A DNA stretch of 64,000 nt, taken from NCBI GenBank assembly GCA_029245955.1, contig JAQWOH010000023.1, positions 1 through 64,000 on the forward strand, in the 5' to 3' direction. The stretch comes from Fuerstiella sp. Lineage in GTDB: Bacteria > Planctomycetota > Planctomycetia > Planctomycetales > Planctomycetaceae. Every line of letters begins with the position of its first letter. Within the stretch, counting starts at the first letter, position 1. Positions 26,887 through 35,830 of the stretch are shown piece by piece. A program made the position numbers and the translations under genes. Below the pieces are notes generated by a model. The model saw only the letters and a list, made by a program, of their open reading frames with translations, was not told the DNA's origin and ran no database searches.

Positions 26887-27198
26887 TATGAGGTCTCCGC
26901 TGGGTATGCACGGTTGGCGCTGACGAATGTCCAGTACAGACTATAACCAAACGCCAGTGCGAAATCAGCCGGCAGGTCGATATGCCGATGGGCGGCGAAT
27001 GCCGCTGAAATCGATTGCTGACATCGCTGAATTCTATTTAGTTGGATGGCACGTTCATGGCTCTTGTATCAGAAATAGCGATTCCCAAGTTTTCGTGCCG
27101 TTGCTCGCGGCTGGCAGAATTTATTCACTCCCGTTCCGGCAGCGGCGCCGCCGGCGAATTCAATACGTTTGGCTGTCGCACACAACAGGAGTCAGATT
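26887..27198. other. Divergent intergenic region
   Basis: About 310 bases between the minus-strand esterase and the plus-strand Tat protein. Both promoters should lie here. I see no distinctive hairpin or repeat. A GGAG-containing ribosome-binding site (CAGGAG) precedes the Tat protein start at 27199. Confidence 0.35.
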
Positions 27199-28170
27199 AT
27201 GGTCAGAAACATTGACCGCAGAGAGTTTGCCAAGCGGACGTCAGCAGTTGCCGGGGCTTTGCTGGCAGGCCCGCTGTCGGGTGGAGGGGCGTTAACCGGC
27301 CAGGTTTCTGAGGAGACCGACAACCGGCTTGTGCTGCTGGGCCTGAATGCGCTGGCTCGTGCCCACGAGCTGAATTATTTTGCAGACGGACATCGTGGCG
27401 CCAGCTTCGTGGCTGCCCATCTGATGTGTGTTGACAACGACCTGGATGCCGCGGCGACCTCGCGCATTGAGGATCTGTTTGAAATTAACTGGGCGTCTTC
27501 GGCACTGTGCAAACCCTTTCCGGATGAACAGCCGGAACCCGCCGCAGTCGCAAGGATTGGCGATGCCCTGATGGAGGGAGGAGAAGTGCTGCTTCAGGTG
27601 GGCCACAACGCGATTTTCGCAATGCTGGCGATCAAGGCGTTCCGTATGCTGCCCGGCGCGGCAACGCCCCGACGGATTGACGGTGTGTGCAAACTGATTC
27701 GGTCGTTCACGCCGTGGCGTGACGTTGCACCTGACGAGGACGTGAATCCTCCTCCGTTCATTGATCAGGTGGCTGCGTCAAGATATATCCTGCATGAGGC
27801 CAGTGATGCGGTAGACAGGTTTGTCGGTTTTGGTCAGGGCTTCGCCGGACACATGCTGACATTTGGGCAGTCGCTGGTCGAGCTGGCAGCGATGGGTGAT
27901 GAGCAATGGGCCAACGGTTGTCGCACGGCTTTTCGTAAATATGTAACCGTTACGCGCCGCGGACCACAGCAGGGTGACAGGCGCATTGCGGATCATCAGC
28001 CCAGCAAACTGCGGCCCACTGACGCTGCGTACTGGCAGCGGCGAGGGGATCGTGCGGTGGGACTTGGCCATGTCTTCAAGTATCCGTACAGCTATTACGA
28101 TCTGCTGGAACGCGCCAATGACCCTTCGCTGGAACAAGAGTGGGACGCCAAAGCTTATCACGTTTTTTAA
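27199..28170 (+). CDS. Tat-exported protein of unknown function
   Basis: The start at ATG 27199 is preceded by ACAGGAG and gives 323 residues. The Tat motif DRREFAKRTSAVAGALLAG is at residues 6-24. The mature part is mostly helical, with HRGASFVAAHLMCVDNDLD, GGEVLLQVGHNAIFAMLAIKAFRMLP, DQVAASRYILHEASDAVDRFVGFGQGFAGHMLTFGQSLVELA and a Tyr/Pro-rich end (GHVFKYPYSYYDLLERA). Several His residues (H in HRGA, HLM, GHNA, GHML, GHVF) are spaced along it and could bind metal or heme, but no known heme motif is present. I do not recognise a family. It stands alone on the plus strand. Confidence 0.8.
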   Translation: MVRNIDRREFAKRTSAVAGALLAGPLSGGGALTGQVSEETDNRLVLLGLNALARAHELNYFADGHRGASFVAAHLMCVDNDLDAAATSRIEDLFEINWASSALCKPFPDEQPEPAAVARIGDALMEGGEVLLQVGHNAIFAMLAIKAFRMLPGAATPRRIDGVCKLIRSFTPWRDVAPDEDVNPPPFIDQVAASRYILHEASDAVDRFVGFGQGFAGHMLTFGQSLVELAAMGDEQWANGCRTAFRKYVTVTRRGPQQGDRRIADHQPSKLRPTDAAYWQRRGDRAVGLGHVFKYPYSYYDLLERANDPSLEQEWDAKAYHVF

Positions 28171-28443
28171 GTTCCGGTGTTGCCGCTTACAACGCCCCGT
28201 CGGTTAACGAGCCCCGCCTGCTTGGGCAGCACTTTCGGCCACCACCGGCCGATGTTCCGGAATTGCCCGCAACAGAAGACGGGGCTCGGACGACCGAAGA
28301 CACCTGTCCCTGATGTTCCGCAGCATCAACGTCGCATGAAAGTTTTGCAGGAGAACCGGCGGCTCTCGAGCGACAGGGCAATACGCGACACGCGATCGAA
28401 CAGGCTCGAACGAAACTCCGGGAAAAACCGGGCGTCAGGAATT

Positions 28444-29643
28444 TCACCCGGTGATGACCAGCGTGTCGATGCACAGCACGCGATCGGTATTCACGGGATC
28501 AACCAGAATACGAACAGGCTCTCCGCTTTCCTCGCAGTCTTTTGCCTGTTCTATGCCGGAATAGATGTTGGTCCGTGTCTTGTGCGTCTGGCCTGCCATT
28601 TCGTACGTCAGATGCAGATGATACCGCCTCTGTCCGTTGATCTCAGTGCTGGTTCGCTTGACGGCAGTAACCTGACCGTGCGTTAGTTCTCCTTCGCAGA
28701 CGAGACGATGCTTGCGGCGACTGCTTCGAATGGAAAGAAACAAAGTTAACCCCCCGGCCAGCAGAAACACGGCGCCCACCGGAATACCGAAATAACGATC
28801 GTTTCCGGTCAAGGCCAGGGCGACCACGATAGGCACCGCGATCGCGACGAACAGTAATGCGATTCCCAGCGCGATCAGCGGTCTGGCGTCACCGACGTAC
28901 TGACGACGAAGACCTGTGGGAATGGATTGTCTGGGCTTTGGCTGCGCCAGAAACTGATCGATTTCAGCGCCCGTCAATGCGATTCGATTCAGTGCCCTGC
29001 GCAGAATGCTGCCTGTAATTCCTCCCATGCGTTCGGCGGCAGCCATTGCATCTTCGACTTGCGTTGAACGACGGATTTGCGGTTGTTCGTCAAGACGTAT
29101 TTCCCCTTTTCGAAACAGCATCAGCGTTTCAAATGATTGTGTGACGAACTCCGACTGATCGTCCGACTTGCGGACCTCGCCCTTCTTAAACACCACAATT
29201 CGACCGCGGTTTCCACGAACGCTCCATCCTGGATGTTCTGCGAGGTGGGTTCGAATTTCCGGAGTGAACAGAGCTCTCACCGCTTCTTCATTCCAGCCCA
29301 GCAGGTGATACTCTCTTGAGAAGCCCGGTGAATCTTCAAAATTGATGTCCGGCATGTGGCCAACGGCCGAAATGAGCATTCCGGCGATTCCCCTGCTGTG
29401 AGGCCACAGAGCGAAGTGTGGGATTCGAAGGTTTTCGTCCTCCAGCACAACGCCCGTCTGCTGTACCCGCGTGGGGCCGTGGTTGGAAGAATTGCTCGAT
29501 CGCAAATAGCTCATCTCGACAACAGACAGTCTGACGCCATCCCGCACCTGGCTTTCGACCTGGTTGATGGATACGTCTTCTGAAAGCAACTCCGAAATCG
29601 CATCTGTCAGATTGTCAGTCTGATCACTCGGTCTCATGCTCAT
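28444..29643 (-). CDS. Membrane protein with DUF3592-like C-terminal region, function unknown
   Basis: A 399-residue protein starting at ATG 29641-29643 with no signal peptide. Residues about 1-240 are soluble. Two hydrophobic stretches lie at about 265-310 (LIALGIALLFVAIAVPIVVALAL; IPVGAVFLLAGGLTLFL), and the last 90 residues are beta-rich (GELTHGQVTAVKRTSTEINGQRRYHLHLTYEMAGQTHKTRTNIY...EPVRILVDPVNTDRVLCID). That last part resembles DUF3592-type domains, which occur in membrane proteins of unknown function. The N-terminal half does not resemble anything I can name. It converges with the Tat protein across a 273-base gap that holds no recognisable gene. Confidence 0.78.
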   Translation of the reverse strand: MSMRPSDQTDNLTDAISELLSEDVSINQVESQVRDGVRLSVVEMSYLRSSNSSNHGPTRVQQTGVVLEDENLRIPHFALWPHSRGIAGMLISAVGHMPDINFEDSPGFSREYHLLGWNEEAVRALFTPEIRTHLAEHPGWSVRGNRGRIVVFKKGEVRKSDDQSEFVTQSFETLMLFRKGEIRLDEQPQIRRSTQVEDAMAAAERMGGITGSILRRALNRIALTGAEIDQFLAQPKPRQSIPTGLRRQYVGDARPLIALGIALLFVAIAVPIVVALALTGNDRYFGIPVGAVFLLAGGLTLFLSIRSSRRKHRLVCEGELTHGQVTAVKRTSTEINGQRRYHLHLTYEMAGQTHKTRTNIYSGIEQAKDCEESGEPVRILVDPVNTDRVLCIDTLVITG

Positions 29644-29937
29644 CGTTCAGGAATGCTTTCTGCTGAAACGGGCTGTGTGTGACACATGTCTTCAGTCTCA
29701 TGGGTGCCAAACAGATTCTCAATGGTCACGGCGTTTTGAGAACCAGCCTACGATAACAGATATCAACGGGTAGCGGCCCGCCGACGAAGCATGGAACCAG
29801 CGCTGACGAGCTGCTCGTTCGCAGTGCCGGCTGCCGGTTCCCGTCAGATGTTGCGTTTCCAACGGTGACGCCTGTCTGTCTGTTGCGACACGCAGAGTCG
29901 CTGGGTACACGTTCCACACGGAATTTCCACTCGATCC

Positions 29938-31035
29938 TTATTCCGGCTGTTGCCTGGCTTCCCTGAGTAGTTTCGCAATTTGGGGACGCTGCTGCCGGAC
30001 GGCCTCTAAGTCTAGTTCGATGCCGACAGCATTGCTAATTCCTGTATACGTGTCCGCTAATTCGTCATTCCAGTCCCGGGACACGACATCAAGCGGTGTC
30101 TCACTGCGACCGTTCTGATTCAGAGCAGGGGCGACTTTTCCCGGAAGCAACTTGACGATTTCCGTTCGGCAAAGAAATGCGGCAACGTGCAGCGGAGTAT
30201 TGCCGTCTCGATTGGCGGCCTTTACGTTGGCTCCCTGTTCTACCAGGAAGGCAACGATGTCCGTGTGACCCCGGAGCGCCGCACTGCTTAGCGGTGTTGG
30301 TCCGTCAGAGCGCCCAGTTTGATACGGGGGCCTGTGACAGCCCTCTTCACGCGATCAAGGTCGCTGCTGGCAACGGCCCGTGCGATGACGGACCGCAGAT
30401 CGACGTGAACCTCATCAATACTGTGTTGCAGTGCGATCGCGGACTGTTCGTCAGCCGCGCCGTGAAGGATGAAATCGTTGCTGAACAGTCCGTTTTCCGC
30501 CTGAACCTGCAGCGTGTGCATGCCGTCTTCCGGCTGCGTATCCAGTTCAATGATAACCTGCTCCTGTTCGTCCTCTTCCAGCGTGATGGCACCCTCTACT
30601 CGGCGACCGTCAACATAGATACTGGCGTAGTCATCAAAGTTGCGGCCACTCACGACCAGCGTGTTATTACCTTCATGCAGGATGGGAAACTGCTGTCGGC
30701 CGCGTTGCTCCTGAATTGTTTCCAGCGTCCACAGGCCTGGTTGCGGTGACTCAACGTCTGCGTTTTCGCCGTGACGTCCGGTGAACGTACCCACGAATCT
30801 TCCGCCCGTGGCCAGCGAGACAAGTCGGCTTCGCCTGAACACTTCACGATCGCGAGCCCTGCTGACGTAGGCACCGCCCTCAACTTCCGGGTCGAACTGC
30901 AATTCAACGGGCGTGGACGCTGCCTCGTCGATCAAAACGCCTTCGGCGTCCAGCACGGGCGCGTCCGATAAGACAAATTGAGACTGCGGAAACCACGGAA
31001 ATAGCCAGACACGCCCAAAGCCGTTTCATCATCAT
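29938..31035 (-). pseudogene. Secreted ankyrin-repeat protein split by two opposite frameshifts
   Basis: With AGGAAA just upstream, ATG 31033-31035 opens a signal peptide frame (MMMKRLWACLAISVVSAVSICLIG). The mature region continues one frame over (APVLDAEGVLIDEAASTPVELQFDP...), switching near 30960-30975. This second frame encodes an IPT-like domain (NNTLVVSGRNFDDYASIYVDGRRVEGA) and the first ankyrin-like helix (SSDLDRVKRAV), then stops at 30288. The rest is back in the original frame from about 30295: DGPTPLSSAALRGHTDIVAFLVEQGANVKAANRDGNTPLHVAAF and a C-terminus ending LREARQQPE at 29938. A one-base gain and a one-base loss would restore one protein of about 365 residues. The ankyrin repeats suggest protein binding; the gene may be inactive or the sequence in error. 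Confidence 0.7.
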
Positions 31036-31391
31036 CTCGGATTTCCTGCGATACCTGAACATGATGTTGTGATCAGCCGCAGTCTCGGCCGAACCGGCAA
31101 CGGTTTCCTGTTTTCAGGTGGCACAAACGGTAAGGCTTGAACGTACGCTGCCGGGGCACTGTTCGGCTGTGGAACGTTGACATGCACCAAGCCTCTTCTT
31201 TTTTGAACAGTTCTAAAATCTTCGTGTTCAGGGCCGGTCATTCACTTCCCGCGAAGTTTATGCTGGGCATCCTGCACGACCGCCGCGGCCATTGAACACG
31301 CACTTGAAACAGACGTTTCCCCTCAGGCCACAACCAATAAACACACAAATCCGTTTTTCCCCGTGGCATTGCGTCTCTGCGGCAGCTCTCT
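31036..31391. other. Intergenic region between two frameshifted genes
   Basis: About 356 bases with no recognisable gene. It separates the promoter side of the ankyrin gene from the truncated DUF1080/LamG-like remnant. No hairpin with a T-run is apparent. Confidence 0.35.
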
Positions 31392-31406
31392 GTTGCGTCG
31401 TGTCAG

Positions 31407-31835
31407 GGATTCAAAGCTGACAACCTGATCGTCGAAGTCACCTTTCGTTGCAGCAGTATGACCGAGCCATGGCACAACCAGTGCTCCCGTATTGCCGCGG
31501 ACGACCGTCTCAAAGTTACCGGATACATCGTTTCTGCATGGCCAATCCGAACAATGATTTCATCGAAACAGGGTTCCTGCTGCAGCACATCCGCCAGACG
31601 CCGGAGCAGCAGATTATTTGAAGATATACTTCCGGATCATCAACCGATCGCCGTCAAATCGAATATCTGGCACGCCGCGATGCTGGAAATCATCAATGAT
31701 GAGGTACTGTTTCGCATGGGCGATCATGTGGCCTATGCCAGGGCAGAGCGGATTTGCGTGCCCAGGAATCTGGTCTCACTGACGATGGGAACGACCTGGC
31801 ACGAAATCAAAAGAGTTCGCATCTGGCAAGCCTGA
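31407..31835 (+). pseudogene. N-terminally truncated DUF1080/LamG-like protein with a compensated frameshift pair
   Basis: The plus-strand frame reads GFKADNLIVEVTFRCSSMTEPWHNQCSRIAADDRLKVTGYIVSAW, then about 25 out-of-frame residues, then FEDILPDHQPIAVKS...WHAAMLEIINDEVLFRMGDHVAYA...LVSLTMGTTWHEIKRVRIWQA and a stop. In the neighbouring frame the gap encodes ANPNNDFIETGFLLQHIRQTPEQQII (31541-31618), which fits the missing part. A one-base loss in TGG-GCC near 31541 and a one-base gain near 31615 would account for it. The family resembles planctomycete exported proteins with DUF1080/LamG-like jelly rolls, but no N-terminus or start codon is visible upstream. Probably a decayed remnant; which strand segment is functional, if any, is unclear. 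Confidence 0.5.
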
Positions 31836-32006
31836 GTAAATCCGGCATGGGCAGCCACGAAGACCGAAGTGCTGAAGGCTCGCAGATCATTCGAGCCCGT
31901 TGTTCACGACTACAGCAACTGAGAAAGCGGGACGTTCGTAGTCGGAGCACGAAACGGTGGTAACGAAGTTGATCTGACGGCAGGTAACAGGACCAGAAAG
32001 AACAAT

Positions 32007-33200
32007 ATGAAGAAACATACAACTGCAATTCTATTGCTGGGCATCGCTGTTTCATGCCCGGGGCTCACTGCGCAGGAACTGCCTCGTTTACACCAGGAAC
32101 GGGACCCGAAGACACAGACCTATCAGGCGCAAAAGCAGTTGCGCGACCTGTCGGCCGCATATGTCAGCACTTCACCGGAAGATCTGGGCGACGGGTTGCA
32201 TGTTGGTACTCTTGATCTTCCGGGAACGAACGAAGCGGTTGCGGCGCTGGTCGCAGACGACCGGGCCGGCAAGTACCAGAATCTCGACAGCCTTCTTCTG
32301 TGGAAAGACGGGAAGCTGGTCTTCGAGATGTATAACCGAGGCGGGCGTGTGGACGGTCCGCATTACGCGATGTCTGTTACAAAAACACTGACGTCCGTCA
32401 CACTGGCACGAGCAATTCACCTGGGCCTGCTGAACATGGCCGATCTGGAAAAAACAGTCATCAGTTTTATGCCGGAGATTGATCGCTCAGAGATCCAGCA
32501 GGGCGTGGAGACGATCACTCTGCGAGACGCACTGTTCATGAAATCGGGATTGCGATTCAAACAAAAGAACCTTACCTGGGAGCTTGGCGAAAAGTATTCG
32601 CACCAGCAGTACTTTCAGAAACTCTTCGAAAAGACCGTCCGGGTAACGCCCGCAGCAAAGGAATATAAATACACCGGAACCGATCCCTCGATCATCATGA
32701 TGATCATCGACATCAAAGCGCAGCACTCAAAACGATATACCTCCGCTCAGGATTTCATCGCCAAAGAAGTTGCGGGCAGATTCGACGCAGTTTACAACTG
32801 GGGTAATCAGGGTTGCGGCATCCCGAAATGCGGCGCGGGTAGCAACTTCACGTCCAGGTCGCTGTTGAAAATCGGGTCGGCAATTATTCAGGGCGGCCGC
32901 TACAACGGAAAACAACTGCTCTCGCCCGAGTACGTCAAACTGATTATGGATACCGGCAAAGGTCCGGGCTACTTCTATTTCTTCCATAACCGCAGCAAGG
33001 GAGCCGTAGACGGAAAGATCAACTTCATCAGCGGAATTGGCGCCGGCGGTCAGTACATGGCAACCTTTCCCGAACTGAATATTGTCATGGTGGCAACAGC
33101 AGATAATAAAAAGGGCATCGGGCTTCCGCTACAGGCTGCACTGGAACACCTTATTCCGTTATTTGAACAGAGCGATCCGGAACATTCGCCTGAGGATTAA
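32007..33200 (+). CDS. Exported beta-lactamase-fold serine hydrolase
   Basis: A 397-residue protein with a signal peptide (MKKHTTAILLLGIAVSCPGLTAQ). The serine beta-lactamase/DD-peptidase fold is shown by S123-V-T-K126 (AMSVTKT), the pattern of the catalytic Ser-Lys pair, by a Tyr-containing motif near residues 214-222 (EYKYTGTDPS) and by GAGGQYMATFPELNIVMVAT near the C-terminus. Proteins of this group act as esterases, D-amino-acid peptidases or amidases rather than true lactamases. It is the first gene of a compact operon whose next members are a symporter and two peptidases, which suggests it acts on an amide or peptide outside the cytoplasm. Start codon and downstream spacing of 2 bases support operon structure. 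Confidence 0.9.
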   Translation: MKKHTTAILLLGIAVSCPGLTAQELPRLHQERDPKTQTYQAQKQLRDLSAAYVSTSPEDLGDGLHVGTLDLPGTNEAVAALVADDRAGKYQNLDSLLLWKDGKLVFEMYNRGGRVDGPHYAMSVTKTLTSVTLARAIHLGLLNMADLEKTVISFMPEIDRSEIQQGVETITLRDALFMKSGLRFKQKNLTWELGEKYSHQQYFQKLFEKTVRVTPAAKEYKYTGTDPSIIMMIIDIKAQHSKRYTSAQDFIAKEVAGRFDAVYNWGNQGCGIPKCGAGSNFTSRSLLKIGSAIIQGGRYNGKQLLSPEYVKLIMDTGKGPGYFYFFHNRSKGAVDGKINFISGIGAGGQYMATFPELNIVMVATADNKKGIGLPLQAALEHLIPLFEQSDPEHSPED

Positions 33201-33202
33201 GA

Positions 33203-34675
33203 ATGGTCTATCTGGCGTGTGTTATCGCATATCTGATTCTGCTGGCCGGGATTGCGCTCTGGAAGTTTCGTGAGGTTAAGGACCACAGCGACTTTGCCGT
33301 CGCAGGCCGTTCGCTTTCGCCGTGGATGATGGTGTGTACGATGCTGGCGGTATGGATCGGAACGGGATCCATCGTTGGTAATGCTGAGCAGACATATGAA
33401 ACCGGCATGGCGGCGATGCTGCTTCCGATTGGGACTCTGGCCGGCATGGCATTGCTGTCCTTAATCGCGTCCAGAGTCCGCAATGTCGAAGCGAACACGG
33501 TGCCCGAAATTATCGCACGTCGTTTTGGCCCCGTGGCTCGTAATCTGTCGCTGCTGTCGCTGGTCATCGCCTACATGGTGATCGTGAGTTATCAGTTCAA
33601 CGCGGGGGGTGCCGTGCTGGAAGTGATCGTGGGTGACAAAACGATCCTGGACGCGCCCACCGCAACCATGATCGCCGCAGCCTTCATTATCAGCTATGCG
33701 GCCCTGGCCGGCCTGATGAGCCTGGCATGGATGGATCTGGTCACCGGCAGCATCATCATGCTGACCATGGTGATCGCTTTTCCGATTTACTGGTTCAAGG
33801 CAGGGGGATGGTCGGGGATTGAGGCTGGCTTTTTTGCCGACGGAAGAGCTTCACACATGAGTCTGTCGGGCGTCTACTCGCCGACGCAACTTGTCAATTA
33901 TATTCTGCCCGTCTTTCTGCTGGTGCTGGGAGACGCAAATCAGTATCAACGGATCTTCGCCAGTCGCACAGCCAAAGGTGCGAAGACGGCGGTCAACATG
34001 ATGATTGTCATAGCGTTTGCCGTGGAACTTCTGATTATTGCCTGCGCGTGGATCGCCAGCAGCCTGACTCCCGATCCCGAACACGGCAGGTACATCCTGA
34101 TTTATGCGGCTCGCCACTACCTCGCTCTGCCGCTGGGATGCCTGTTTATGGTGACGGTCGTTGCCATCATCATTTCCACAGCAGATTCCTTTCTGCACGT
34201 GCCCGCGACCAGCATTGTGAATGATCTGTATCTCCCGTACATCAATCCTGGTGCGTCGCAGAAACGTATCGTGCGGGTTAATCGCCTGCTGGTCGTCGTC
34301 TTCGGGGTTATTGCGTACGTCGTGACATTCCTGTTTTCTGAGTCGACCGGCTTCTTCCAGAAGGCTCTGTACGCATTTACCATCTACGGGGCCTGCATCA
34401 CACCTTCGCTGGTGGCTGCGCTGGTGTGGGAGCGAGCCACAAAACAGGGTGCCATCGCATCAATCTGCTGTGGGGCCGTTGTGACGCTCGCGTGGAACGA
34501 GCTTGGTTTTGTGCGCGATATCCTGCCTGCATCGTTTGCCGATCTGGACGCCGTCCTTCCCGCAATCACGTTGTCCGTTACGATGCTGGTCATAGTCAGC
34601 CTGATCACTCGTCCATCAGACGATTGCCCCGCAACCGATTCGCAACAGCCCAGGGAGCCTGTAAATAATGCCTGA
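33203..34675 (+). CDS. Sodium:solute symporter (SSS family)
   Basis: A 490-residue integral membrane protein with about 13 hydrophobic segments and the SSS signature pattern (DFAVAGRSLSPWMMVCTMLAVWIGTGSIVGNAEQTYETG; later DAPTATMIAAAFIISYAALAGLMSLAWMDLVTG; VVAIIISTADSFLHVPATSIVNDLY). These transporters import sugars, amino acids, nucleosides, vitamins or other small solutes with Na+. The substrate cannot be read from the sequence. Because it lies 2 bases after a periplasmic hydrolase and overlaps an intracellular aminopeptidase, a peptide or amino acid-derived substrate is plausible. The long transmembrane run ends with a charged tail. Confidence 0.92.
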   Translation: MVYLACVIAYLILLAGIALWKFREVKDHSDFAVAGRSLSPWMMVCTMLAVWIGTGSIVGNAEQTYETGMAAMLLPIGTLAGMALLSLIASRVRNVEANTVPEIIARRFGPVARNLSLLSLVIAYMVIVSYQFNAGGAVLEVIVGDKTILDAPTATMIAAAFIISYAALAGLMSLAWMDLVTGSIIMLTMVIAFPIYWFKAGGWSGIEAGFFADGRASHMSLSGVYSPTQLVNYILPVFLLVLGDANQYQRIFASRTAKGAKTAVNMMIVIAFAVELLIIACAWIASSLTPDPEHGRYILIYAARHYLALPLGCLFMVTVVAIIISTADSFLHVPATSIVNDLYLPYINPGASQKRIVRVNRLLVVVFGVIAYVVTFLFSESTGFFQKALYAFTIYGACITPSLVAALVWERATKQGAIASICCGAVVTLAWNELGFVRDILPASFADLDAVLPAITLSVTMLVIVSLITRPSDDCPATDSQQPREPVNNA

Positions 34676-35828
34676 CCGAAAGATCGCGAAAATCTGTGCC
34701 GGAGTACCGGCGATGAATAACACGTTGCTGTGGCGGATCCGATTTATGGTTGGTGATCCCGTGGCACTGCTTGAGTTACCGGACAGTGACGGAACACGAT
34801 CCACGCTGCTGCTGCGTGATATCGAAATGCAGCGGGCCCGGAAATCTGCAAACGTGGATGAGGTGGGCTGCCCGGCGGATTTCTCACCGGAAGGGGGCTT
34901 GTCCGGAGACCGTGAGACCGCCACAGCTCAGGCGGCGGCCGAATGTCTGCGGCGTGAGGGAGTCACAGATGTTGTGGCAGACCGCACCCTGCCATTGATC
35001 TTTGCCGAGTTCCTGTCACGCGCCGGAATTACAGTCCAGTGCGATACGGAATTGTGGGTGGGCGAACGCCGCCAGAAGAACGAAGAAGAAATCGAGCATC
35101 TGCGGCAGTCCCAGAACGTGACCGAACAGGCGATGCAGTTCGCCTGCGAAATGATCGCCGGCGCAGAAGCTCGTTCCGGTGGCGTCCTTTATCACGACGG
35201 TAGTCCGTTGACATCCGAACGTGTCCGTACAGCGGTTGACCATTTTCTGATGGATCAGGGTTTCACCAATCCTTCTTCGATTGTCGCTGGTGGACCGACG
35301 GGGGCTGATTGCCACGATATCGGGTCCGGCGAACTGCTGACCGGCTTGCCCGTGATTGTCGACATTTTTCCCCGCAGTCGCAGCACTTTGTATTGGGGCG
35401 ACTGCACTCGCACGGTGGTTCACGGCGACATACCGGACGAAATCAAAGCGATGCATGCAGCGGTCCGTGAAGCGAAGGCCGCCGGTGTTGCCACGGCCGC
35501 ACCCGGCGTGACGGGCGAGCAGGTCCATCGTGCCACGATTCAGGTCATCCAGGACAACGGGTTCAGTGTCGGACTTCCGGGTGACCAATCGCCGGACTCC
35601 TACTGCGCGATGACGCATGGCACGGGTCACGGAGTCGGCCTGGACGTCCACGAGCCTCCGCTGCTCGATATGAAGGGCCCGGAATTGCTGGTCGGAGATG
35701 TCCTGACGATCGAGCCGGGGCTGTATCGTCGCGACATGGGCGGAGTGCGTGTCGAAGATATGGTTGTTGTCACAAAAGACGGTTGCACCAACCTCAATAA
35801 ACTCAGTGAAGAACTCACCTGGATCTGA
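34668..35828 (+). CDS. M24 family metallopeptidase (Xaa-Pro aminopeptidase-like)
   Basis: A 386-residue cytoplasmic enzyme whose start overlaps the symporter stop by 8 bases, implying translational coupling. The five dinuclear metal ligands are Asp232 (VIVDIFPR), Asp245 (WGDCTRT), His317 (THGTGHGVGLDVH), Glu349 (LTIEPGLY) and Glu363 (VRVEDMVV), as in creatinase-fold aminopeptidases. The N-terminal domain (residues about 1-150) is the usual creatinase N-domain. It would release N-terminal residues, typically before proline or in dipeptides, with creatinase or amidase activity as alternatives. The metal site and fold are seen; the exact substrate is not known. Confidence 0.9.
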   Translation: MPDRKIAKICAGVPAMNNTLLWRIRFMVGDPVALLELPDSDGTRSTLLLRDIEMQRARKSANVDEVGCPADFSPEGGLSGDRETATAQAAAECLRREGVTDVVADRTLPLIFAEFLSRAGITVQCDTELWVGERRQKNEEEIEHLRQSQNVTEQAMQFACEMIAGAEARSGGVLYHDGSPLTSERVRTAVDHFLMDQGFTNPSSIVAGGPTGADCHDIGSGELLTGLPVIVDIFPRSRSTLYWGDCTRTVVHGDIPDEIKAMHAAVREAKAAGVATAAPGVTGEQVHRATIQVIQDNGFSVGLPGDQSPDSYCAMTHGTGHGVGLDVHEPPLLDMKGPELLVGDVLTIEPGLYRRDMGGVRVEDMVVVTKDGCTNLNKLSEELTWI

Positions 35829-35830
35829 TC

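Noticed and set aside
29938..31835. Programmed ribosomal frameshifting in the ankyrin and DUF1080-like genes
   Set aside because: No slippery heptamer with a downstream structure was seen at the shift sites, and each gene needs two shifts in opposite directions, which fits mutation or base error better.
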